Below are positions 15,817-22,615 of a stretch of DNA of 39,424 nt, piece after piece. The DNA is from DASWVC01 sp036401335 (GTDB taxonomy: Bacteria > Verrucomicrobiota > Verrucomicrobiia > Chthoniobacterales > JAFAMB01): the NCBI GenBank assembly GCA_036401335.1, contig DASWVC010000017.1, forward strand, positions 1 to 39,424, written 5' to 3'. The notes beneath the pieces were generated by a model. That model worked only from the letters and a program-made list of their open reading frames with translations. It had not been told where the DNA came from and did not search any database. Every line of letters begins with the position of its first letter. Positions within the stretch are counted from its first letter, which is position 1. A program made the position numbers and the translations under genes.

Positions 15817-17346
15817 ATGAAGATCCAACGCGCTCTGGTCTCCGTTTTTGACAAAACCGGTGTGGCGCCGTTCGCGCACGGTTTACATGCATTGGGCGTG
15901 GAAATCATCACAACGGGGGGGACGGCGGCATTGTTGGAGGCGGAAGGCATCCCGCACGTCGAAGTGGAAAAGTTCACCGGGTTTCCCGAGATGCTGAGCG
16001 GACGGGTCAAAACGCTCCACCCGATGGTCCACGGCGGCCTCCTGTTTTTGCGCGACAACCCTGAACATCAGCGTGAAGCGGAGGCCAACGGCATCCGGCC
16101 GATCGATTTGGTGGTAGTCAACCTTTACCCGTTTCAAGCCACCGTCGAGCGGCCCGGCATCACCCGGGACGAAGCGCTCGAGAAAATCGACATCGGCGGC
16201 CCGTCGATGCTTCGGAGTGCAGCCAAGAATTATCAGCACGTCACGGTGGTAACGGATCCCCGCGACTACGACCCGGTCCTCAAACAGATGGAAATGCATG
16301 ACGGCGCGACAACCTTGAAGCTGCGGGAACAGCTCGCCATCAAGGCTTTCCTGACCACGTCCCGCTACGACGAAGCCATCTCTGATTACCTTAACCGCGA
16401 GCAGCAGACCGGCGGCTCGTTTCTTATTTCCTTGCCGTTGGAAGGCCGGCTGCGCTACGGCGAAAATCCTCACCAGAGCGCATCGCTCTACGGGCATTTT
16501 CACGATTACTTCCAGAAGTTCCATGGCAAGGAACTCTCGTTCAACAACATCATCGACATCAATGCCGCCGCCAATTTGATCGACGACTTTCCCGAGCCGA
16601 CTGTCGCCATTTTGAAGCACACCAACCCGTGCGGCGTCGGTTCCGACCCTGATCTGCGGGAGGCGTGGGTAAAGGCCTTTGCGACCGACAAGCAGGCGCC
16701 CTTCGGCGGGATCATCGTCTGCAACCGGCCCGTAACCGAACCGTTGGCCCGGGCAATTGCGGAAATCTTCAGCGAGGTGATTATTGCGCCGGAGTACGAC
16801 AACGAGGCACGCGGCCTTTTGCAGAAGAAAAAAAACCTGCGGCTGATCCGGATGCTGGAACGGGATGAATCAACCAGAAAGCAACCCGACCTGCGTTCCG
16901 TCCTGGCGGGCGTGCTGGTGCAGGACCGGGACCGGGCGGGCACACCGGAGCCGGACCGGAAAGTAGTGTCGGAGCGTCAACCAACGGCCGATGAAATCGA
17001 AGCCATGGCATTCGGGTGGCGGGTGGTCAAACACGTTAAATCCAATGCGATCGTGTTCGCCGGGAAAGACCGCACGCTGGGCATCGGTGCCGGCCAGATG
17101 AGCCGGGTTGATGCTTCCCGCATCGCGATTTGGAAAGCCGAGGAAGCCGGCCTTTCGCTCAAGGGAAGCGCCTTGGCCAGCGACGCTTTTTTTCCTTTTC
17201 CGGACGGCTTGCTCGCCGCTGCGGACGCCGGGGCTACCGCCGTTATTCAACCGGGCGGCTCCGTTCGAGACGATGAGGTGATCGCGGCGGCTGCGGCGCG
17301 CGACATGGCCATGGTCTTTACGGGTGTCCGCCATTTCCGCCATTAA
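15817..17346 (+). CDS. purH: Bifunctional AICAR formyltransferase / IMP cyclohydrolase
   Basis: Catalyses the last two steps of de novo purine synthesis, formylating AICAR with 10-formyl-THF and closing the ring to IMP. 509 aa, usual length. The N-terminal MGS-like cyclohydrolase domain (1-150) contains TTGGTAALL, SGRVKTLHP and DIGGPSMLRSAAKN. The formyltransferase domain (from about 200) contains RLRYGENPHQ, NNIIDINAA and the catalytic Lys-His in LKHTNPCG (K267, H268). Near the C terminus are the GIGAGQMSRVDA and DAFFPFPDG blocks. First gene of a plus-strand cluster. Its 3' end overlaps the longest possible pdxJ frame by 23 nt. Confidence 0.97.
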   Translation: MKIQRALVSVFDKTGVAPFAHGLHALGVEIITTGGTAALLEAEGIPHVEVEKFTGFPEMLSGRVKTLHPMVHGGLLFLRDNPEHQREAEANGIRPIDLVVVNLYPFQATVERPGITRDEALEKIDIGGPSMLRSAAKNYQHVTVVTDPRDYDPVLKQMEMHDGATTLKLREQLAIKAFLTTSRYDEAISDYLNREQQTGGSFLISLPLEGRLRYGENPHQSASLYGHFHDYFQKFHGKELSFNNIIDINAAANLIDDFPEPTVAILKHTNPCGVGSDPDLREAWVKAFATDKQAPFGGIIVCNRPVTEPLARAIAEIFSEVIIAPEYDNEARGLLQKKKNLRLIRMLERDESTRKQPDLRSVLAGVLVQDRDRAGTPEPDRKVVSERQPTADEIEAMAFGWRVVKHVKSNAIVFAGKDRTLGIGAGQMSRVDASRIAIWKAEEAGLSLKGSALASDAFFPFPDGLLAAADAGATAVIQPGGSVRDDEVIAAAAARDMAMVFTGVRHFRH

Positions 17347-18166
17347 AGCGGCACGCCGCCAGCACAAGACGGTGAAACGCCATCGCCAGACAACGCAGCC
17401 GCAAAAACTGCGGGTGATACCCCCCCGGGGGGTAAGACTCGGCGTCAACCTCGACCACGTGGCCACGTTGCGGCAGGCGCGGTACGTGGACATGATCGAC
17501 GCTCCGAATGCTGAGCCGGACGTGCTGTCGGCCGCGTCGGCCTGCGAACGGGCCGGCGCCCTCGGCATCACCGTGCACCTCCGGGCGGACCGTCGGCACA
17601 TCCAGGACCGGGACGTGTTCAAACTGCGGAACAGCGTGATCACCAAGCTAAACCTGGAAATGGGCAATGAGCCGGAAATCCTGGAAACCGCTTTGCAGGT
17701 GCTCCCGGACGACGCCTGCCTGGTCCCGGAAAACCGTCGGGAGGTCACCACGGAAGGCGGCCTCGACGTGGTCCGTAACCACAAGCTCCTGCGTCGCACC
17801 GTGGAGCGATTGCAGGCCGCCGGCATCCGCGTGAGCATGTTCATCGAACCGGCAGCCGAACAGATCGATGCCGCGCGGGCCCTGGGCGCCGACGCGGTTG
17901 AACTTCACACGGGGCGCTTTGCGAACGTGCCGATCGACTTCCGGGCCGATGAAGTGGAGCGTCTTACCGCCGCCGCCCGCCATGCCACCGAGCAAGGCCT
18001 TACGGTGAACGCCGGCCATGGTTTGAATTACGAGAACGTCCGCGCGCTGGCCGGCATTCCTTACTGGCACGAGTTTAACATCGGCCACTCCATTGTGTGC
18101 CGGAGCCTCTTCGTCGGAATGGAACAGGCCGTTCGCGAGATGATTCAGCTCATCACCCCGGCGTGA
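17324..18166 (+). CDS. pdxJ: Pyridoxine 5'-phosphate synthase
   Basis: Condenses 1-deoxyxylulose 5-phosphate with 3-amino-2-oxopropyl phosphate to pyridoxine 5'-phosphate (vitamin B6 synthesis). Family blocks: LGVNLDHVATLRQAR, GITVHLRADRRHIQDRDV, NLEMGNEPEIL, CLVPENRREVTTEGGLDV, ELHTGRFA, VNAGHGLNYENV and FNIGHSIVCRSLFVG. Two changes stand out: GADGIT is GALGIT, and the common HLREDRRH is HLRADRRH. The Glu of NLEM and the His of NAGHG are retained. The GTG at 17324 gives 280 aa, longer than the usual 240 or so; a GTG at 17414 would give 250 aa and is more in line with the family. The stop overlaps acpS. Confidence 0.92.
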   Translation: MSAISAIKAARRQHKTVKRHRQTTQPQKLRVIPPRGVRLGVNLDHVATLRQARYVDMIDAPNAEPDVLSAASACERAGALGITVHLRADRRHIQDRDVFKLRNSVITKLNLEMGNEPEILETALQVLPDDACLVPENRREVTTEGGLDVVRNHKLLRRTVERLQAAGIRVSMFIEPAAEQIDAARALGADAVELHTGRFANVPIDFRADEVERLTAAARHATEQGLTVNAGHGLNYENVRALAGIPYWHEFNIGHSIVCRSLFVGMEQAVREMIQLITPA

Positions 18167-18546
18167 CGGTTCTCGGCATAGGAATTGACGTGGTGGAAAA
18201 TGGCCGGGTCGCGGCCGCCGTTGAACGCCACGGCAGTCGGTTTTTGGAACGCATTTTCCATCCGGCCGAGGCCGCCTACTGCCAGTCCATGCAGGATCCC
18301 GGCCCTCATCTCGCAGCGCGGTTCGCCGCCAAGGAAGCCGTTGCCAAGGCATTCGGGACCGGGTTTGCCGGGCCGGTCAGCTGGCGCGACATCGAGATCC
18401 GGCGCAAGGCGAGCGGAGAGCCGTTCGTGGTGCTGCACGCCGGCGCGGCCGACTTGGCCAAGCGCCTCGGGGTGCACACGGTCCTTATCAGCTTAAGCCA
18501 TTCCCAAAACTACTCCGTCGCCAACGCTTTGTTGTTGACCGATTAA
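18163..18546 (+). CDS. acpS: Holo-[acyl-carrier-protein] synthase
   Basis: Transfers the 4'-phosphopantetheine arm of CoA to apo-ACP, activating it for fatty acid synthesis. 127 aa, normal for the AcpS trimer. Magnesium-ligand motifs are seen: GIGIDVVENGRV near residue 5 (Asp), and RFAAKEAVAKAFGTG near 57 (Glu). LSLSHSQNYSVANAL is near the end. The GTG start at 18163 overlaps the pdxJ stop (GTGA), so translation is probably coupled. pdxJ-acpS adjacency is common in bacteria. Confidence 0.93.
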   Translation: MTVLGIGIDVVENGRVAAAVERHGSRFLERIFHPAEAAYCQSMQDPGPHLAARFAAKEAVAKAFGTGFAGPVSWRDIEIRRKASGEPFVVLHAGAADLAKRLGVHTVLISLSHSQNYSVANALLLTD

Positions 18547-18592
18547 CACGTTGTCTCACGGGAGCCGGTCACTACCCTTTAACCCATCCCCC

Positions 18593-19360
18593 ATGCAGGG
18601 CGATCACAAAGTTCAGTTGGAAGTTTTTGAAGGGCCGCTTGACCTCCTGCTTTACCTGGTCAAAAAGGAGGAGGTTGACATCTATGCCGTCTCCATCGAG
18701 CGGATCACCCGGCAATACCTCGAATACCTGGACACTTTCCGGCTTCTGGACCTCCAGCTCGCCGGCGAATTTCTCGTGATGGCGGCCAACCTCATCTACC
18801 TCAAAAGCCGCAGCCTGTTGCCCGTCCATCAGCAGCCGCCCGATGAGGAAACCGAAGAGGAAGATCCGCGCTGGAACCTGATCCGACAACTGGTCGAATA
18901 CAAGAAATTCAAGGATGCGGCGGCTGCCCTTCACCACCGGGAACAGGAACAGGAAAACATCCTGCCACGCGTTCCGGAGAAACCTGACCTGGGGGCGCCG
19001 GACGTTCTGCTAAAACAGGAGGTCAGTATTTTCGACCTGATTAACGCGTTCCAGAAAGTCTTGCGCCGGCTGGAGGGCAAACGGGAAAACCTGCGGGAAA
19101 TTTTCGAAGAGAACTTTACCGTCTCGGATAAGATCGAGGCCATTCTCATCCTCGTCCATGACACCCGCACCTTGCGGTTTTCCGATCTGTTCGCCTCCGT
19201 CGCGAGCCGCACCGAAATTGTGGTCACGTTTTTGGCGCTGCTGGAGCTAATCCGGCTGAAACAGCTGCGCGTCACCCAGCGGGGGACGTTCGACGAAATC
19301 GTGATCACCCGGGCGGCGGTGGAGGAGGGTGACGGGGTAACGGGAAAATGCCACGAATGA
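18593..19360 (+). CDS. scpA: Segregation and condensation protein A (kleisin of SMC complex)
   Basis: 255-aa kleisin that bridges the SMC heads and, with ScpB, forms the bacterial condensin that organises the nucleoid. The N-terminal block VQLEVFEGPLDLLLYLVKKE and EFLVMAANLIYLKSRSLLP are characteristic. A winged-helix C-terminal domain (VVTFLALLELIRLKQLRVTQ, FDEIVITR) binds the SMC head. The ATG at 18593 is preferred because it starts just before the conserved block; a TTG at 18551 would add 14 residues. The last 11 codons (EGDGVTGKCHE) and the stop are encoded by dispersed repeat sequence (19329 onward), so the tail is not part of the family. Confidence 0.93.
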   Translation: MQGDHKVQLEVFEGPLDLLLYLVKKEEVDIYAVSIERITRQYLEYLDTFRLLDLQLAGEFLVMAANLIYLKSRSLLPVHQQPPDEETEEEDPRWNLIRQLVEYKKFKDAAAALHHREQEQENILPRVPEKPDLGAPDVLLKQEVSIFDLINAFQKVLRRLEGKRENLREIFEENFTVSDKIEAILILVHDTRTLRFSDLFASVASRTEIVVTFLALLELIRLKQLRVTQRGTFDEIVITRAAVEEGDGVTGKCHE

Positions 19361-19452
19361 AAAAAACAAAGGACCAGAGAATGGAAGAATGGAAGCAGGA
19401 AACTACCCTGCCGTTCATTCGTGGCATTCTTTGGTGCTTTGATTTGTGGCAT
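19329..19452 (+). repeat. Composite repeat overlapping the scpA 3' end
   Basis: Two octamers GTGACGGG and GTAACGGG (19329-19344) lead into a perfect 14-bp inverted repeat, ATGCCACGAATGAA (19348-19361) / TTCATTCGTGGCAT (19414-19427), spaced by 52 nt. A second 9-mer TTGTGGCAT at 19444-19452 lies 25 nt after the TCGTGGCAT at 19419. The scpA stop codon (19358-19360) lies inside the left inverted-repeat arm. Confidence 0.85.
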
Positions 19453-19487
19453 GTCGGTGGGCCGCGCCCGTTTCGGACCCTCCCCCC

Positions 19488-19520
19488 GGCAGGGTCGCGT
19501 GTTCCCTGGGCGACCTTTCG
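19488..19520 (+). repeat. Hairpin repeat, type A-like
   Basis: GGCAGGGTCGCGTGTTCCC followed by TGGGCGACC: GGTCGC can pair with GCGACC. Related to 21490-21517 and 30022-30051, and more loosely to 1348-1379. It lies in the scpA-scpB spacer. Confidence 0.6.
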
Positions 19521-19597
19521 CGGGCGTCCCTCCGGTTCAGCAAGCCTAACATTGCCCCTTTGCGATTCGCCAATTCCAGGTCATCGTCCTCGCGAGC

Positions 19598-20332
19598 ATG
19601 GTTTCGCTTAAAGCCATTGTGGAAGCGTTGATGTTCAGCTCCCCGAAGCCGTTGTCGCCGAATGAGATCGTGCAGGTGTTAAAGGCAGGTGCAGACTACC
19701 TCGACGGAGACAATCCTTCTCCGGAAGCCGGTGAAGCGAAAGAAGCGGAGGTTCGAGCTGCCCTCGAAACATTGGCCCGCGAGTACAACGACCTTGGGCG
19801 CGCCTTTCAATTGCAGGAACAAGCCAGCGGCTGGCAACTCGCCTCCCGTCCCGGTTTTCAAGCATGGGTCCGGCAGCTTTTCCCAGAGCTTCGCCCGACC
19901 CGGCTGAGTGCTCCCGCCCTGGAGACCCTGGCAATCGTTGCGTACCGTCAGCCCATCACTCGCGCCGACATTGAAGCGATCCGCGGCGTAGCCGTGGAAG
20001 GGGTTATGCAAAAGCTGCTGGAAACGGGGTTGGTCAGGATTGGGGGTCGGGCCGAGGTCCCCGGCCGTCCCTTGCTTTACGAGACCACCGAACATTTTAT
20101 GGAACATTTCGGGCTCCGGACGTTGGATGAATTGCCGAACGCCACCGAACTGCGGCACGTGCCCCTGCCTTCCGCCCCGCTCAGGGACGAAGGCACGCCC
20201 GCAGAGGCGCCAACGGCCCGAGTCGAGGATGTTGAACCGGAAATCGTGGCGTCGCCAAGACCCATGCCGGACCCCACGGAGGACACGAGCGATGGAAGAA
20301 CCGAAGCTGGAAAAGATCCGGCAACAGATTGA
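19598..20332 (+). CDS. scpB: Segregation and condensation protein B
   Basis: 244-aa dimeric winged-helix partner of ScpA in the SMC condensin. The N terminus SLKAIVEALMFSSPKPLSPNEI is typical, as are LETLAIVAYRQPITRADIEAIRG (about 110-131) and GRPLLYETTEHFMEHFGLRTLDELP (about 154-178). A charged, Pro-rich tail of some 60 residues follows. It is separated from scpA by a 237-nt spacer full of repeats, unusual because these genes are normally tightly linked. Its 3' end overlaps pheA by 41 nt in another frame. Confidence 0.95.
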   Translation: MVSLKAIVEALMFSSPKPLSPNEIVQVLKAGADYLDGDNPSPEAGEAKEAEVRAALETLAREYNDLGRAFQLQEQASGWQLASRPGFQAWVRQLFPELRPTRLSAPALETLAIVAYRQPITRADIEAIRGVAVEGVMQKLLETGLVRIGGRAEVPGRPLLYETTEHFMEHFGLRTLDELPNATELRHVPLPSAPLRDEGTPAEAPTARVEDVEPEIVASPRPMPDPTEDTSDGRTEAGKDPATD

Positions 20333-21374
20333 CGAAATTGACACGGAGCTGATCCGGTTGCTGAACGCGCGCGCTGACCTGGTGCATGACGTGGGGCTGA
20401 TCAAAAAAGAGGCGGGCCTGTCCATCTATGCGCCCGAACGGGAGGAGAGTCTGCTCCAGGGATTGGTCGAAAAGAGCCGGGGACGGCTTCCGGCCCATTC
20501 CGTGCGCGCCATTTACCGGGAGATCATGTCAGCCTCCCTGGCCCTGGAAAAAGACCTCTTGATTGCTTACCTCGGGCCGGAGGCGACCTGGACGCATCAG
20601 GCAGCCCGCTCCAAATTCGGCGCTTCGGTGCGTTACGACCCGCAGGCGAACATCAGCGACGTGTTTGAGCAGGTTAACCGGCTCCATGCCGATTACGGAG
20701 TCGTGCCGATCGAGAATTCCGTGGAAGGTGCCGTGAACCACACCCTGGACGTGTTCATGGATTCCGAACTGAAGATCTGCGCCCAGATTCTCTTGCGCAT
20801 CGAGAACAACCTGCTTTCAAATTCGCCCCGCGAAAAAATTTGCAAAATCTACTCTCACCCGCAGGTCTTCGGCCAATGCCGGCGCTGGCTCCAGAAACAT
20901 GCGCACGACGCTGAACTGGTTGAAGTGTCAAGCACAACGCGCGCAGCCGAGATTGCGGCGCAGGAACCCGGCAGTGCAGCATTGGCCGGCACCATGGCCG
21001 CGGAGACCTACGGGCTCAAGGTCCTTGAAGCTGCCGTCCAGGACAGCCCGAACAACACGACCCGTTTTCTGGTGATCTCGCACACCACATGCCCCAAAAC
21101 CGGGAACGACAAAACGTCACTCATGTTTTGCGTGCAGGACCACGCCGGCGCCCTTTACTCGGCCCTGGAACCATTCAACCGTTTGAAGCTGAGCATGAGC
21201 AAGATCGAGAGCCGCCCTTCCAAACGGAAAAACTGGGAATACTTCTTTTTCGTCGACATCGAAGGGCACGGCGAGGACGAACCGGTGGAAAGGGCCCTTG
21301 AGGAATTGCAGCGCCACTGCACGTTCGTCAAAGTGCTGGGCAGCTACCCGCGGACTGAAGCGGTGGCGACGTGA
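20292..21374 (+). CDS. pheA: Chorismate mutase / prephenate dehydratase (P-protein)
   Basis: Converts chorismate to prephenate and then phenylpyruvate, committing carbon to phenylalanine. 360 aa from the ATG inside the scpB end. Domains: AroQ-type mutase (1-90; IRQQIDEIDTELIRLLNARADL); dehydratase (about 95-275; YLGPEATWTHQAA, GVVPIENSVEGAVNHTLD, catalytic Thr-Arg-Phe in NNTTRFLVI); and ACT regulatory domain (from about 285; LMFCVQDHAGALYSAL, and the Phe-binding ESRPS motif). The presence of ESRP suggests feedback inhibition by phenylalanine. Overlap with scpB implies co-transcription. Confidence 0.96.
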   Translation: MEEPKLEKIRQQIDEIDTELIRLLNARADLVHDVGLIKKEAGLSIYAPEREESLLQGLVEKSRGRLPAHSVRAIYREIMSASLALEKDLLIAYLGPEATWTHQAARSKFGASVRYDPQANISDVFEQVNRLHADYGVVPIENSVEGAVNHTLDVFMDSELKICAQILLRIENNLLSNSPREKICKIYSHPQVFGQCRRWLQKHAHDAELVEVSSTTRAAEIAAQEPGSAALAGTMAAETYGLKVLEAAVQDSPNNTTRFLVISHTTCPKTGNDKTSLMFCVQDHAGALYSALEPFNRLKLSMSKIESRPSKRKNWEYFFFVDIEGHGEDEPVERALEELQRHCTFVKVLGSYPRTEAVAT

Positions 21375-21489
21375 GGCAATTGTACCAGTTGCATGAATGG
21401 TAACCATTGTACCAATGAGGAAAGCGTTGGTTCGTTGCCGTCATATACCGTCTCTCAAAAGTGCGTTCCGAAATGCGTCCAGGTGGGTT

Positions 21490-21517
21490 GGCAGGGTCGC
21501 GTGTCCCCCGCTCGAGC
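21490..21517 (+). repeat. Hairpin repeat, type A-like
   Basis: GGCAGGGTCGCGTGTCCCC, sharing its first 15 bases with the copy at 19488; the right arm is degenerate here. Confidence 0.5.
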
Positions 21518-21575
21518 TCCAGTATAGCGTCAGCCGTCCTTTGGCAACCCGGCGGTGAGACGGGCCGCTATCCCT

Positions 21576-21610
21576 GGGCGCTTGAGGACAAGCGCCCCTA
21601 CCGGGGACGG
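21576..21610 (+). repeat. Dispersed palindromic repeat (type B)
   Basis: GGGCGCTTGAGGACAAGCGC followed by CCCTACCGGGGACGG. This copy has the fullest palindrome (GGCGCTT / AAGCGCC across GAGGAC). Confidence 0.8.
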
Positions 21611-21802
21611 TGCGACGCGGGCTCGCCAAGGGCGGCAGTCCCACCGGCCACGACAAGAACCCCGTCGTTCCGGGAAGGATTTTTGGCCTTTGCTACAGTG
21701 CCTTGCATGTCGGGCCGGATTGCCCTCGCCCGCCTTTTAACCGCAGGAACCGTCTTTACGTTGATGCAGAATCAACCGGTTGCCTTCCGGATCTGCTTTC
21801 CT

Positions 21803-21842
21803 TCCTTCACGCCGGCACCCCCACACGCCGAGACTCCGATAC
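21803..21842 (-). repeat. 8-bp-periodic repeat array, inverted orientation
   Basis: On the minus strand five contiguous octamers: GTATCGGA, GTCTCGGC, GTGTGGGG, GTGCCGGC, GTGAAGGA. It sits just 3' of the Lrp-like gene's stop codon. Confidence 0.75.
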
Positions 21843-21854
21843 CTTTTTTTCCCC

Positions 21855-22433
21855 TCACTCACCCACGTACAACGCTTCGTCCGGCCAATCCGGCAGCAGG
21901 TAACCGGCGCGCATATTGACTGCCGGCAGGTAATTCCGCATCACCCGCACCGGGGCCAGGAGGCGCATGGTCGACACCGTTTCGATGCAATCCGGCCCGT
22001 GATTCCGGATCAGGTTGGGCAGGAGCTCCTCATGGGTCCGTTGGACGATGTCCACGTCGTTGTGGCCGTCGACGAAAAGCAGCAGCGCCACTTTGCCATC
22101 CATCTCCGCAATGTGACTTTCAAAAATCCGCTCGGTGAACACGGTGGCGTTTTTTGGTTCCTGCCGGATCTCGTCGAGCAGTTGACGGTACGTGATGCCG
22201 ATGCGGAACTTGATCACGTACAGGTGGCGTGCGTTGAATTGTTGAGCGCCCGCCTGGGAAAGGTCCAGGTGCGTGAAGTAAGCCAAGACGCCTTCCTGCT
22301 CCAAGCGCTGCCGTTTTCGACTTACCGTGCGAACATTTACGCCGGAACGCTCGCCAATCCCATTGTCCGATTCACGCGGGTCACGAATAAGGTGCCGCAC
22401 GATGGCCTTTTCTTGCTCATCTAAAACTCTCAT
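21855..22433 (-). CDS. Lrp/AsnC-like transcriptional regulator
   Basis: 192-aa regulator divergent from gltB. From the ATG at 22433 the protein opens with MRVLDEQEKAIVRHLIRDP and a helix-turn-helix (DNGIGERSGVNVRTVSRKRQRLEQEGVL in the first 45 residues), close to the Lrp/AsnC winged-helix pattern. The remainder (HLYVIKFRIGITYRQLLDEI, ALLLFVDGHNDVDIV) resembles an alpha/beta ligand-binding domain, but I could not match a canonical RAM domain. Lrp controls gltBD in Escherichia coli, so control of the divergent glutamate synthase gene is a reasonable inference. A dyad in the shared spacer (22483-22497) is a candidate operator. Confidence 0.8.
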   Translation of the reverse strand: MRVLDEQEKAIVRHLIRDPRESDNGIGERSGVNVRTVSRKRQRLEQEGVLAYFTHLDLSQAGAQQFNARHLYVIKFRIGITYRQLLDEIRQEPKNATVFTERIFESHIAEMDGKVALLLFVDGHNDVDIVQRTHEELLPNLIRNHGPDCIETVSTMRLLAPVRVMRNYLPAVNMRAGYLLPDWPDEALYVGE

Positions 22434-22482
22434 GGCAGTGTAAAAAGTTCGGGAAGAAGAACGCAACCAGAATAGGAGCACG

Positions 22483-22497
22483 TTCCTGTTTCAGGAA
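22483..22497. promoter_or_regulatory. Candidate operator dyad in the lrp-like/gltB spacer
   Basis: Perfect dyad TTCCTG-TTT-CAGGAA. A partial repeat lies at 22548-22571: GAGGCTTTCCTG there is nearly the reverse complement of CAGGAAGCCTC at 22492-22502. Two spaced dyad-like sites in a divergent promoter region fit a multimeric regulator such as the adjacent Lrp-like protein. Confidence 0.5.
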
Positions 22498-22573
22498 GCC
22501 TCAAGTTAGCAGAAGTTTTTCGCTCTGCCGCGTGTTCTAGACAAAACGAGGCTTTCCTGACGGAGTTTCAGTC

Positions 22574-22601
22574 TTGAACCGGGCATTTTAATTCGTAATC
22601 T
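22574..22601 (+). promoter_or_regulatory. Possible sigma70-type promoter for gltB
   Basis: TTGAAC (22574-22579) and TAATCT (22596-22601) are separated by 16 nt. The predicted transcript would start only about 8 nt before the gltB ATG, which is short for a leader; the true promoter may lie further upstream. Confidence 0.3.
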
Positions 22602-22615
22602 CACCCCACTCCCGC

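Larger units (their letters stand above)
21375..21854. other. Gene-free spacer with several repeats
   Basis: 480 bases between the convergent pheA and Lrp-like genes with no supportable gene. Contents: an AT-rich palindromic element right after the pheA stop (21377-21417, related to the one after fabD); a type A-like hairpin repeat (21490-21517); a type B repeat (21576-21610); and an inverted octamer array (21803-21842). Confidence 0.75.
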
